Below are positions 40,530 to 48,826 of a DNA stretch of 64,000 nucleotides, in pieces. Within the stretch, counting starts at the first letter, position 1. Each line of letters begins with the position of its first letter. The translations under genes and the position numbers were made by a program. The notes below the pieces were generated by a model. The model saw nothing but the letters and a program-made list of their open reading frames with translations, was not told the origin of the DNA and ran no database searches. The stretch covers positions 28,987 to 92,986 of the forward strand of contig NZ_JACKTY010000048.1 of the NCBI RefSeq assembly GCF_025822605.1. Direction: 5' to 3'. The DNA is from Mycolicibacterium komossense. Its GTDB lineage: Bacteria; Actinomycetota; Actinomycetes; Mycobacteriales; Mycobacteriaceae.

Positions 40530-41189
40530 TCAGCCGGCCGGGTGCCAGCCGCGCATCGCCGAATCCATCTGCTCATCTTTCAACGCCGCGACGGCGAGCC
40601 GCGTACGGCCATCACGATGGCGCATCCCGTCGAGCATCAGCCCTACATACCGGCGCCACAGTTCGGGCTCCACATGGCCCGCCCATTCGCTCACGGTGCC
40701 GGCCAGCAGGCTGATGATCGGCATATCGGCGGGCATGACGTCGGGCCGCAGATAGCCGTCGGCGCACGCGCGTTCGACGAGTCGCGAGATCGGGGGGTCG
40801 AGTCGCAGCCTCGATACTTCGACACGGCGGCCGCCGTAGGCCTTGCTGTACACCATCTCGCGAAGGCCGCGGTCGGTAGCTGTGCGTTCGCAGAGCTGCT
40901 CCACGAACCACACGAAACCGTCCCATGAATTCTGCTGTGTTAGCGCTGTTTCCGCCAGTGTCACGATCTCATCGATGCTGTCTTCGAAGATCGCGTCGAT
41001 CAGCTCTTCCTTCGTGGCGAATCGTCGGTATACGGTTCCGACCCCGAGGTTGGCGTGGTGGGCCACATCGTTGAGCGTCGCTTCCAGGCCCTTTGCGGCG
41101 AACAGTTCTCGCGCAGCCTGGAGCACCCGCTGTCGATTGCGCTCGGCATCCTTTCGCAGTCCGCGGGCGGGTTCGTCCTCTTCGGTCAC
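40530..41189 (-). CDS. TetR family regulator, probable repressor of mmpS-mmpL
   Basis: 219 residues from GTG. HTH: RNRQRVLQAARELFAAKGLEATLNDVAHHANLGVGTVYRRFATKEELIDAIFED (about 16-70), then a helical TetR_C domain with two Trp-rich stretches (NSWDGFVWFVEQL, SEWAGHVEPELWRRYVGLMLDGM). It diverges from the second mmpS-mmpL operon. A 27-bp inverted repeat lies 27 bases upstream of its start, so auto- and cross-repression is likely. Confidence 0.85.
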   Translation of the reverse strand: MTEEDEPARGLRKDAERNRQRVLQAARELFAAKGLEATLNDVAHHANLGVGTVYRRFATKEELIDAIFEDSIDEIVTLAETALTQQNSWDGFVWFVEQLCERTATDRGLREMVYSKAYGGRRVEVSRLRLDPPISRLVERACADGYLRPDVMPADMPIISLLAGTVSEWAGHVEPELWRRYVGLMLDGMRHRDGRTRLAVAALKDEQMDSAMRGWHPAG

Positions 41190-41215
41190 AAATCGCAGTG
41201 TAAGTGATCGTCGTC

Positions 41216-41242
41216 ATAAGCGGATTGACCTTATCCACTTAT
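41216..41242. promoter_or_regulatory. TetR operator-like inverted repeat
   Basis: Arms ATAAGCGGAT (41216-41225) and ATCCACTTAT (41233-41242) match at nine of ten positions around a 7-base spacer. Location in the 194-base divergent region between tetR and mmpS fits a TetR dimer site. Confidence 0.6.
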
Positions 41243-41383
41243 TCATTTAGGTTCACTACCTAGTCCGGGCGCCCCCGGCCCCGCGTCGCCCCCGTTGGAA
41301 GGCTCTTTCGTGACCGCAGTACATGTGCGCCTGCTTGCGCACGAGTGTTCGGCCAGTCGGCGAGTCCTGGCGGGGGCACGCTG

Positions 41384-41809
41384 GTGATATCGGCGGTCAA
41401 ACGCGTGTGGCTGCCCGTCCTGATGGTGACGGCCGTCGTTATCGGTGCTGTCAGCGTGTCTCACCTGCGGTCGGTGTTCGGGTCTGATGGCGCCGTGGTG
41501 ACACCGGTCGGCTCGGATACCGCAGACAAGTTCAACCCCAAGGTCGTCGTCTACGAGGTTTTCGGATCGGGGTCCACCGCGGTCATCAATTACACCGACC
41601 TCAACGGCCTGCCCCAGCGAACCGGCGAGGTCCCGCTGCCGTGGTCATTGCGCCTGGAGACCACGATTCCGTCGGTCATGCCGAACCTACTGGTCCAGGG
41701 TGACGGTCAATCTATTGGCTGCCGGGTGACTGTTGATGATGAAGTCAAGGACGAAAGGACGGCTCAGGGCGTGAATCCTGCGACGTACTGCTTGGTGAAG
41801 GCGGCGTGA
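41384..41809 (+). CDS. MmpS family accessory protein
   Basis: GTG 41384, giving 141 residues, aligns the N-terminus (ISAVKRVWLPVLMV) with MmpS4/5 proteins; an open frame to 41345 adds 13 non-conserved residues. One membrane helix (about 7-26) is followed by the periplasmic domain FNPKVVVYEVFGSGSTAVINYTDLNGLPQR, LPWSLRLETTIPSVMPNLLVQGDGQSIGCRVTVDDEVKDERTAQGVNPATYCLVKAA, almost a textbook MmpS4/5 sequence with the two Cys. Partner of the adjacent MmpL; the genes overlap (GTGA). Confidence 0.92.
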   Translation: MISAVKRVWLPVLMVTAVVIGAVSVSHLRSVFGSDGAVVTPVGSDTADKFNPKVVVYEVFGSGSTAVINYTDLNGLPQRTGEVPLPWSLRLETTIPSVMPNLLVQGDGQSIGCRVTVDDEVKDERTAQGVNPATYCLVKAA

Positions 41810-44706
41810 GCACCGCTGTCGATGACGCCCCGACCGACGCCATTCCGCCGGTGCGCCACGCCGCGCGCCCTTGGCTGCCGCGATTGCTCCGCAGGTTGGC
41901 GATCCCGATAGTCCTGGTGTGGATCGCGATCATCGCGGTACTCAATACCGTTGTGCCCCAGCTCGAAGAGGTTGGCAAACTGCGCGCCGTCTCGATGAGC
42001 CCCAACGACGCACCCGCACTGATCGCGACGAAACGCGTCGGCGAGGTTTTCAAGGAGTACAACACCAGCAGCTCGGTGATGATCGTGCTGGAGGGCGACG
42101 ATCCCTTGGGCGCGGACGCACACGCGTTCTACGACGAGATGGTGCGCGAGTTGCGTGCCGACACCAAGCACGTGCAGCACGTTCAGGACTTCTGGGGCGA
42201 TACGTTGACCGCCGCCGGTGCCCAGAGCATCGACGGCAAGGCCGCCTACGTGCAGGTGTACATCGCCGGCGACCAGGGCGAGGCCATCGCCAACGAGTCG
42301 GTGCAGTCCGTTCGCGATATCGTCGACCGCGTCAAAGCACCGCCGGGCGTTCAGGCGTACGTGACCGGCCCTGCGGCAACGACCACCGACCAGAGCGCGG
42401 TCGGTGACGCGAGCATGAAGATGATCGAAGGGCTGACGTTCGCCGTCATCACGATCATGCTGTTACTCGTCTACCGCTCGGTGGTCACGGTGTTGATCAC
42501 ACTGACCATGGTGGTGGTCGGTCTGATGTCCGCCCGAGGCGTCGTCGCGTTCCTCGGTTATCACGGCGCCTTCGGGCTCACCACGTTCGCCACCAACATG
42601 TTGGTGACCCTCGCGATCGCCGCGGCCACCGACTACGCGATCTTCCTGATCGGTCGCTATCAGGAAGCGCGTCGATCGGGCGAAGACCGAGAATCGGCCT
42701 ATTACACGATGTTTCATGGCACGGCGCACGTCGTTCTGGCCTCGGGTATGACCATCGCCGGCGCGACCCTGTGCCTGCATTTCACCCGGCTCCCGTACTT
42801 CCAGACCATGGGAATCCCGCTGGCCGTCGGTATGACTATCGTGGTTGCCGCCGCACTCACACTCGGGCCGGCTCTGATCTCGCTGGTCACCCGTTTCGGC
42901 CGGATCTTGGAGCCCAAGGGTTCAGGACGAGCCCGCGGGTGGCGCCGCATCGGCGCGGCCACTGTTCGGTGGCCCGGCGCCGTTCTCGTGATGGCGGTCG
43001 TCTTGGCCCTCGTCGGTCTGCTCACCCTGCCCGGCTATCACACCACGTACAACGACCGCATCTTCCTGCCCGCCGACATCGCGGCGAACGTCGGCATGGC
43101 GGCGGCCGACCGGCACTTCTCGGACGCCAAGATGAACCCCGAACTGGTGATGGTGGAAGCCGACCACGATCTGCGCAATCCCGCGGACTTCCTGATCATC
43201 GACAAGATCGCCAAGGCCATGGTGCGCGTCCACGGGATCGCTCAGGTGCAGACGATCACCCGGCCGGACGGCAAGCCGGTCGAGCACGCCTCACTGGCCT
43301 ACACGGTAAGCCAAAGCGGCACAGGCCAACTCCTGAACAATGACTATCAGCAAACGGTGCTCGCGAACACGCTCAAGCAGGCCGACGAAATGCAGGTGAC
43401 GATCGACTCGATGACCAGGATGCAGAGCATCACCCTGCAGATGGCTGACGTCACCCGGCGGATGGCCGACAAGTTCGCGAACACCTCCACCGACACCAAT
43501 GCGATCCGGGACCATCTCGCTGACTTCGACGACTTCTTCCGGCCCTTGCGCAACTATTTCTACTGGGAGCCGCACTGTTTCGACATCCCCGTCTGCTATT
43601 CGTTGCGATCGATCTTCGACAGCCTCGACGGCATCAGCACCTTGTCCGATGACTTCCAGGATCTGGTGCCCGATATCCAAAATCTGGCCGAACTGACGCC
43701 GCAGCTGGCCGCGCTGATGCCGGCGATGATCCAGACGATGAAGAATCAGAAGCAGTTCCTGCTCAACCAGTATCAGGCGCAGAAAGCCCAGCAGGACCAG
43801 AACATGGCCCAGCAGGAGAACGCCACCGCGATGGGTGAGGCATTCGACGCCGCAAGAAACGACGACACCTTCTACCTACCGCCGGAGGCCTTCGAAACGG
43901 CCGACTTCCAGCGGGGAATCAAGCTGTTTCTCTCACCCGACGGCCACGCCGTCAGATTCACCGTGTTCCATCAAGGTGACCCGTTGAGCGAGGAAGGCAC
44001 CTCGCACATCGAGCCGTTGCGAATTGCCGCGGCAGATGCCATCAAGGGCACACCGCTGGAGGGCTCGACAGTCTATGTCGGTGGCAGCGCGGCCACGTAC
44101 AAGGACATGCAGCAGGGCGCGGACTACGACCTGCTCATCGCGGCGGTCGCCGCGTTGATCCTGATCTTCCTCATCATGGTGGTGTTGACCCGGGCCATCG
44201 CTGCCGCAGCGGTCATCGTCGGCACCGTGGTACTGAGTTTGGGTGCCTCCTTCGGCCTTTCGGTCCTGATCTGGCAGCACCTGGTCGGTATTCCACTGCA
44301 TTGGATGGTGCTGCCGATGTCGGTCATCGTGCTGCTCGCGGTCGGCGCGGACTACAACCTGCTACTCGTCTCCAGGATGAAGGAGGAGATGCACGCGGGA
44401 TTGAAGACAGGCATCATCCGATCGATGGCAGGCACCGGCTCGGTGGTGACATCCGCAGGATTGGTGTTCGCCTTCACCATGGCGGCGATGGCGGTCAGCG
44501 ACCTCATCGTCATCGGCCAGGTCGGCACCACCATCGGCCTCGGTTTGCTGTTCGACACACTCGTGGTTCGGTCGCTGATGACACCGTCGCTGGCGGCGCT
44601 GCTCGGACGCTGGTTCTGGTGGCCGCTGCACGTGCGTCCCCGTCCAGTACCGCAACCCTGGCCCAAGCGTGAACTGGTCGAGTCGTCGTCCGCGGCGTCG
44701 GAGTGA
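41806..44706 (+). CDS. MmpL family RND lipid transporter (MmpL4/5-like)
   Basis: 966 residues from GTG. Standard MmpL topology, with proton-relay motifs IAAATDYAIFLIGRYQEARRSGED in helix 4 and LAVGADYNLLLVSRMKEEM in the second helix block, and NYFYWEPHCFDIPVCYSLRS in loop 2. That loop continues into a Gln-rich coiled-coil stretch (LLNQYQAQKAQQDQNMAQQENA), the extended hairpin of MmpL4/5-type pumps. Exports siderophores, lipids or drugs with MmpS. Under the divergent TetR gene. Confidence 0.93.
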   Translation: MSTAVDDAPTDAIPPVRHAARPWLPRLLRRLAIPIVLVWIAIIAVLNTVVPQLEEVGKLRAVSMSPNDAPALIATKRVGEVFKEYNTSSSVMIVLEGDDPLGADAHAFYDEMVRELRADTKHVQHVQDFWGDTLTAAGAQSIDGKAAYVQVYIAGDQGEAIANESVQSVRDIVDRVKAPPGVQAYVTGPAATTTDQSAVGDASMKMIEGLTFAVITIMLLLVYRSVVTVLITLTMVVVGLMSARGVVAFLGYHGAFGLTTFATNMLVTLAIAAATDYAIFLIGRYQEARRSGEDRESAYYTMFHGTAHVVLASGMTIAGATLCLHFTRLPYFQTMGIPLAVGMTIVVAAALTLGPALISLVTRFGRILEPKGSGRARGWRRIGAATVRWPGAVLVMAVVLALVGLLTLPGYHTTYNDRIFLPADIAANVGMAAADRHFSDAKMNPELVMVEADHDLRNPADFLIIDKIAKAMVRVHGIAQVQTITRPDGKPVEHASLAYTVSQSGTGQLLNNDYQQTVLANTLKQADEMQVTIDSMTRMQSITLQMADVTRRMADKFANTSTDTNAIRDHLADFDDFFRPLRNYFYWEPHCFDIPVCYSLRSIFDSLDGISTLSDDFQDLVPDIQNLAELTPQLAALMPAMIQTMKNQKQFLLNQYQAQKAQQDQNMAQQENATAMGEAFDAARNDDTFYLPPEAFETADFQRGIKLFLSPDGHAVRFTVFHQGDPLSEEGTSHIEPLRIAAADAIKGTPLEGSTVYVGGSAATYKDMQQGADYDLLIAAVAALILIFLIMVVLTRAIAAAAVIVGTVVLSLGASFGLSVLIWQHLVGIPLHWMVLPMSVIVLLAVGADYNLLLVSRMKEEMHAGLKTGIIRSMAGTGSVVTSAGLVFAFTMAAMAVSDLIVIGQVGTTIGLGLLFDTLVVRSLMTPSLAALLGRWFWWPLHVRPRPVPQPWPKRELVESSSAASE

Positions 44707-44725
44707 GGGTTCGGGGTGGGTGAGC

Positions 44726-45958
44726 TCACCCGGTCAGGTCACGCCCCAGCGCGGCGCGGGCGATGCTCCACAGCTGCACTTCGTTGGCGCCCTCGTAGAT
44801 TTCGCCGACTTTACTGTCGCGCCAGATGGATTCGAGGTGGTTGGTGGTGCCCTCGGCCGTCAGTTCCCGGACGAATCCATATCCGCCGTGGACCTGGATT
44901 GCATCCCGGGCGACGTCGACCGCCACGCGACTCCCGGTGACCTTGGCCATCGCCGCTTCCGGCTCCGGAGTCACACCGGCGTCGGACTTGCGGGCCGCCT
45001 TCTGATACAGCGAGCGGGCGGCCTCCAGCGCGATTGCGTGCTCGGCCATCCGGAACTGCCAGTGTTGGAAGGCGCCAAGTTTCGCTCCGAAGGCGCTGCG
45101 CCGGCCCAGCTGGGCGGCGGCGTGGTCGAAGGCGCACTGCGCCATCCCCACTCCCATCGCCCCGACACCGATCCGCCCAAGGGTGAGGCTCTTCAGTGCG
45201 GCGCCCAGCCCTCGTCCCGGTTCGGCGATGACGTGGTCCTCGGGCACGAACACATCGGCGAGTTCGACATCGGAGGTCAGCTGTAACCGGTTGCCCATCT
45301 TCTTGTCCGGCTCCCCGACGGTGACGCCGGCGGTGTGCATGTCGACCAGCAGCATGGCGTGCTCACCGTCGACCAGACACAGAATGGTCATGATGTCCGC
45401 CGCACACGAGTTGGTGATCCATCGCTTGCGCCCGTTCAGGCGGAAACCCCCTGCGACCCGGGTCGCCGCGGTGCGCATCGCCTCTGCCGACAAGTCGGTG
45501 CTCGCGCCCGGCTCGCTGGTGGCAAAGGATCCGACGATGTCGCCGCGCACCAACCGGGGAAGGTACTCGCCGCGAATATGAGCAGGCGCAGCATCCAGGG
45601 TCCGGCCGACCAACAGCGCCTGCCCGTCATAGAGCGCCGATGCGACGCCGGGGGCGAAGTACGCCATCTCCTCAAGCACAGTCGCCGCCGCGAGCATCGG
45701 AAATTCCAAGCCGCGCCCGCCGACGTCGGATGCGTAGGGAATGGAGTAGAGGCCGGCATCGGCCATGTGCCGCAAGATGTCTCGGGGGAAGGCTGTCTTC
45801 GCCTCCTCGGCGTTGTTCAGTTCGGCCCCCCGTGGGGCCAGGACGCTCTGGGCGAAGTCCCGCACTTCGGCGCGGATCTTCACCGTCTCCTCGGGCAGCA
45901 GAAGGTCGTCGAAGAGTCGCTCCGAGGTGCGCGGCAACCCGGCCAGTGATGAGGTCAT
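44726..45958 (-). CDS. Acyl-CoA dehydrogenase (FadE-like)
   Basis: 410 residues, complete ACAD: FATSEPGASTDLSAEAMRTAATRVAGGFRLNGRKRWITNS in the beta domain, RIGVGAMGVGMAQCAFDHAAAQLGRRSAFGAKLGAFQHWQFRMAEH in the helical domain, and VHGGYGFVRELTAEG....RDSKVGEIYEGANEVQ with the catalytic Glu. Oxidizes acyl-CoA to enoyl-CoA with FAD. Its ATG overlaps the stop of the acyl-CoA ligase gene, so ligation and first oxidation are made together. Confidence 0.92.
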   Translation of the reverse strand: MTSSLAGLPRTSERLFDDLLLPEETVKIRAEVRDFAQSVLAPRGAELNNAEEAKTAFPRDILRHMADAGLYSIPYASDVGGRGLEFPMLAAATVLEEMAYFAPGVASALYDGQALLVGRTLDAAPAHIRGEYLPRLVRGDIVGSFATSEPGASTDLSAEAMRTAATRVAGGFRLNGRKRWITNSCAADIMTILCLVDGEHAMLLVDMHTAGVTVGEPDKKMGNRLQLTSDVELADVFVPEDHVIAEPGRGLGAALKSLTLGRIGVGAMGVGMAQCAFDHAAAQLGRRSAFGAKLGAFQHWQFRMAEHAIALEAARSLYQKAARKSDAGVTPEPEAAMAKVTGSRVAVDVARDAIQVHGGYGFVRELTAEGTTNHLESIWRDSKVGEIYEGANEVQLWSIARAALGRDLTG

Positions 45959-47505
45959 GATGAGGTCCTTTCAACGGAGCTGAACTGCTGACGGAGTGCA
46001 CCTTTGGTGAGTTTCCCGGCCGCGCTTCGGGGTAGACACTGCACGAATTCGATGCGACGTGGCATCTTGTAGCCGGCAATGCGTGGGCGCAGGTAGGCCA
46101 GGAGTGCGCCGCGTGTCGAGTCGTCGGCTGGTTCGTTCGGATTGAGTTGGATTGCGGCGAGCACAGATTCGCCGAAATCGGCGTCGGGTACTCCGAGCAC
46201 CGCGACATCGAAGACAGCGGGATGCAGCGTCAGGCAGTCCTCGATTTCCTGCGGGTAAATGTTGACCCCGCCGGAGATGATGGTGAACGCCTGACGGTCG
46301 CGCAGGTACAGATACCCGTCGGAGTCGAGATGGCCGATATCGCCACAGGTGGACCAGGTCGGGTGCGACGGGTGCCGGGCCGCGGCGGTTTTCTCCGGGT
46401 CGCGGTGATAGGCGAACGGCATCTCGTCCCGCTCGAAGTACACCAACCCGGGCTCGCCGGGCGGCACCTCCTGGCCGTCGTCGGTGCAGATGTGCAGGAC
46501 GCCCAATGTGGCGGTTCCGACCGAGCCAGGGCGGGCGAGCCACTCGGCAGTGGAGATCATGGTGATGCCGTTGGCCTCGGTCGACGAGTAATACTCGTGC
46601 AGCACGGGCCCGAACCATTCCACCATCTGGTGTTTGACCTCGACGGGACAGGGCGCCGCGGCATGGATGACATAGCGCTGTGAGGACAGGTCGTAAGCCT
46701 GGCGGATCTCTTCGGGCAGTCGCAGCATCCGCACGAAATGCGTTGGCACCCATTGGCTATGGGTAACCGAGAAGTCGTCGATCACCCGTAGGCACTGCGC
46801 GGCGTCGAATCCGCGGCTGATCAATACTGTTCCGCCGAGGGCCTGGACGATCATGCCGAACCGCAGAGGTGCGGCGTGGTACAGCGGCGCGGGGGAGAAG
46901 TAGACCGTGTCCGCGTTCATCTCATATGTCGTGCCGAATGCACCGACATATGGATCACCGGGTGAGCCGACCTGGCGCTGGGGCAACAGGGGCTTGATAC
47001 CCTTCGGCCGTCCGGTGGTGCCCGAGCTGTAGAGCATGTCGGCCCCGCGGGGTTGGTCGGCGGGCGCCTCCGGGGACCCGCTTGCCACGAGTGCCTCGTA
47101 AGCGCGGAATCCGGCCACCTCACCGCCATAGGCGAATCGCTTCGTCAGCTGGGGCACCTCGGCGACTGCGCCGCGAGCCAGCTCGGCGAGGTCGGCTGAG
47201 ACGACGAGTGCGCTGGCACCGCAATCGGCGAGGATGTACCCAGCCTCTGCGGCTGTCAGGTGGAAGTTCACCGGGGTCAGATAAAGCCCGGTGCGCAGAC
47301 ACGCCCAGTACACCTCGAAGACTCTGACGTCGTTGGTCGACAGCAGCGCGACGACGTCACCGGGCGCCAAACCCGCGTCGCGGAACGCATTCGACAATCG
47401 GGTGGAGCGCTCCTCCAGCTGTGCATAGGTGAGGGTGACACCGGTGTCGACCAGCGTGACGGCGGGTTTGTCCGGCGACGTGGAGATGTGTGCTCCGGGA
47501 TACAT
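45955..47505 (-). CDS. Acyl-CoA synthetase (AMP-forming, FadD-like)
   Basis: 516 residues, ATG with CAGGAG eight bases upstream. ANL motifs: MLYSSGTTGRPKGIKPL, YYSSTEANGIT, STCGDIGHLDSDGYLYLRDRQAFTIISGGVNIYPQEIEDCL and PRSAAGKLTKGALR. FadD4-like members have the same SSGTTGRPKG and SSTE pattern. Activates a fatty, sterol-side-chain or related acid to its CoA ester. First gene of a two-gene operon; only 28 bases separate it from a divergent LuxR gene. Confidence 0.9.
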   Translation of the reverse strand: MYPGAHISTSPDKPAVTLVDTGVTLTYAQLEERSTRLSNAFRDAGLAPGDVVALLSTNDVRVFEVYWACLRTGLYLTPVNFHLTAAEAGYILADCGASALVVSADLAELARGAVAEVPQLTKRFAYGGEVAGFRAYEALVASGSPEAPADQPRGADMLYSSGTTGRPKGIKPLLPQRQVGSPGDPYVGAFGTTYEMNADTVYFSPAPLYHAAPLRFGMIVQALGGTVLISRGFDAAQCLRVIDDFSVTHSQWVPTHFVRMLRLPEEIRQAYDLSSQRYVIHAAAPCPVEVKHQMVEWFGPVLHEYYSSTEANGITMISTAEWLARPGSVGTATLGVLHICTDDGQEVPPGEPGLVYFERDEMPFAYHRDPEKTAAARHPSHPTWSTCGDIGHLDSDGYLYLRDRQAFTIISGGVNIYPQEIEDCLTLHPAVFDVAVLGVPDADFGESVLAAIQLNPNEPADDSTRGALLAYLRPRIAGYKMPRRIEFVQCLPRSAAGKLTKGALRQQFSSVERTSS

Positions 47506-47533
47506 GAGTGGACTCCTGACCTAGGATTGTGCG

Positions 47534-48634
47534 GTGGATCACAACGAAGCGCGGGTGCGGGCGGTGCTCGACGGTCTGCGCGGCGTGCTGGACGGCGCCG
47601 ATCCGCATGGTGCCGTGCAGTCCGCGGACGCCAGGGCGATCATCGCCGGCGCCTGGGACGCGTTGTACGACGTGCTGGCCGACTCGACGTCCAGCGGTGC
47701 GTCCGTGGAGTTGCTCACTGCGCTGCACCGACTCAGCGGTCTCGACCACGCGCTGGTCGCGGCCGGCCACGCGGACCAGCGCGAGATCAGCCATCGACTC
47801 GGCGACGTGCTGGCGCAACTGGAGGCGGCGCCGTGTTCGGTTGACGACCTGGTGCGACTCGCTCCGCAGTTGATCGCGGATCTCGGCTTCGACCGCGCGA
47901 TCATTTCCCACATCGCCGACGGGATGTGGGTGTCGCAGGCGGTCTTCATTGCCGATGATCCGCAGTGGGCACAGGCGATCAACCTGGTCGGCCAGGAGCA
48001 GCCACAGCCGTTGGTTCCCGGATTGTTCGAGACCGAGGTCGTTCGCCGGCGCCAGGCCGTCGTCGTCACGAACGTCCAACATGAATCCCGGGTGCACCGG
48101 CCCATCGCCGACGCGTCCCGGTCGACCTCGTATGTGGCGGCGCCGATCTTGTCGGGTTCCCGCGTGGTCGGGCTGCTGCATGCCGACCGTTATCTGCAGG
48201 GCCGGGACATCGACGTGATCGATCGCGAGGTGTTGTCGGCCTTTTCCCATGGACTGCGGCTGGCGCTGAGCCGGGCCACCGTCGCCGAGCAGCTGCAGTC
48301 TGCCAGTGACGCACTGAAGTCCGCGGCAGCCGATGCCGACACGGCGCTGGCCGGTGTTCACGAAGTCTCGCTGGATATTTCGGCGGATCACCCGGAACAG
48401 CTGACTGGTCGACCGGCCCCGGCGGTATCGACGTCGTTGCATGACGTGCTGACCCGGCGAGAACTCGAAGTGCTGAAACTGGTGGCCGAGGGTCGCACCA
48501 ACGCCGGAGTCGCGGCAACGCTGGTGATCTCCGAAGGCACGGTCAAGCAACACGTGAAGCACATTCTGCGCAAGCTCCGGGTGGGAAATCGCGCCGAGGC
48601 GGTGTCGCGGCTCTATCAGTCAGCCGATCGTTGA
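47534..48634 (+). CDS. GAF-LuxR family transcriptional regulator (third paralog)
   Basis: 366 residues from GTG. The middle GAF-like domain (about 100-250) has ETEVVRRRQAVVVTNVQHESRVHRPIADASRSTSYVAAPILSGSRVVGLLHADRY; the C-terminal HTH is LTRRELEVLKLVAEGRTNAGVAATLVISEGTVKQHVKHILRKLRVGNRAEAVSRLY. It resembles the tandem pair at 28.3-30.6 kb. A TAGGAT -10-like hexamer ends six bases before the GTG, so the mRNA may be leaderless and its promoter overlaps that of the divergent fadD-fadE operon, its likely target. The 3' end overlaps the ferredoxin gene by 15 bases. Confidence 0.87.
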   Translation: MDHNEARVRAVLDGLRGVLDGADPHGAVQSADARAIIAGAWDALYDVLADSTSSGASVELLTALHRLSGLDHALVAAGHADQREISHRLGDVLAQLEAAPCSVDDLVRLAPQLIADLGFDRAIISHIADGMWVSQAVFIADDPQWAQAINLVGQEQPQPLVPGLFETEVVRRRQAVVVTNVQHESRVHRPIADASRSTSYVAAPILSGSRVVGLLHADRYLQGRDIDVIDREVLSAFSHGLRLALSRATVAEQLQSASDALKSAAADADTALAGVHEVSLDISADHPEQLTGRPAPAVSTSLHDVLTRRELEVLKLVAEGRTNAGVAATLVISEGTVKQHVKHILRKLRVGNRAEAVSRLYQSADR

Positions 48635-48826
48635 GACAGCGATGGATTGGGTGGGGCAGTTCGATGCGGCTTCCTCGAGCTCGGGAAGCCGATCGGTGCC
48701 GACATCGGCACCGATCAGCTGCGCCACTCCGTCATCGTCGATTTCGAAGAGATCGGGCGCTGCCGCCTCGCAGAGCCCGATACCAGTGCACCGGGACCGG
48801 TCGATCGTGACCCGGCAATAGCTCAT
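48620..48826 (-). CDS. 3Fe-4S type ferredoxin (P450 partner)
   Basis: ATG 48826 overlaps the P450 stop (ATGA), giving 68 residues; a longer frame lies inside the P450 gene. The motif is RC-TGIGL-C (C-x5-C) with a later NCPTQSI, the three-Cys pattern of small 3Fe-4S (or labile 4Fe-4S) ferredoxins that deliver electrons to actinobacterial P450s. Acidic overall, as expected. Last gene of the SCP2-ADH-ALDH-P450-ferredoxin operon. Confidence 0.9.
   Translation of the reverse strand: MSYCRVTIDRSRCTGIGLCEAAAPDLFEIDDDGVAQLIGADVGTDRLPELEEAASNCPTQSIAVSTIG

Noticed and set aside
44718..44731. Perfect palindrome GGGTGAGCTCACCC between convergent mmpL and fadE ends
   Set aside because: No loop and no T-run, and it includes the fadE stop codon; probably chance, or at most weak termination.
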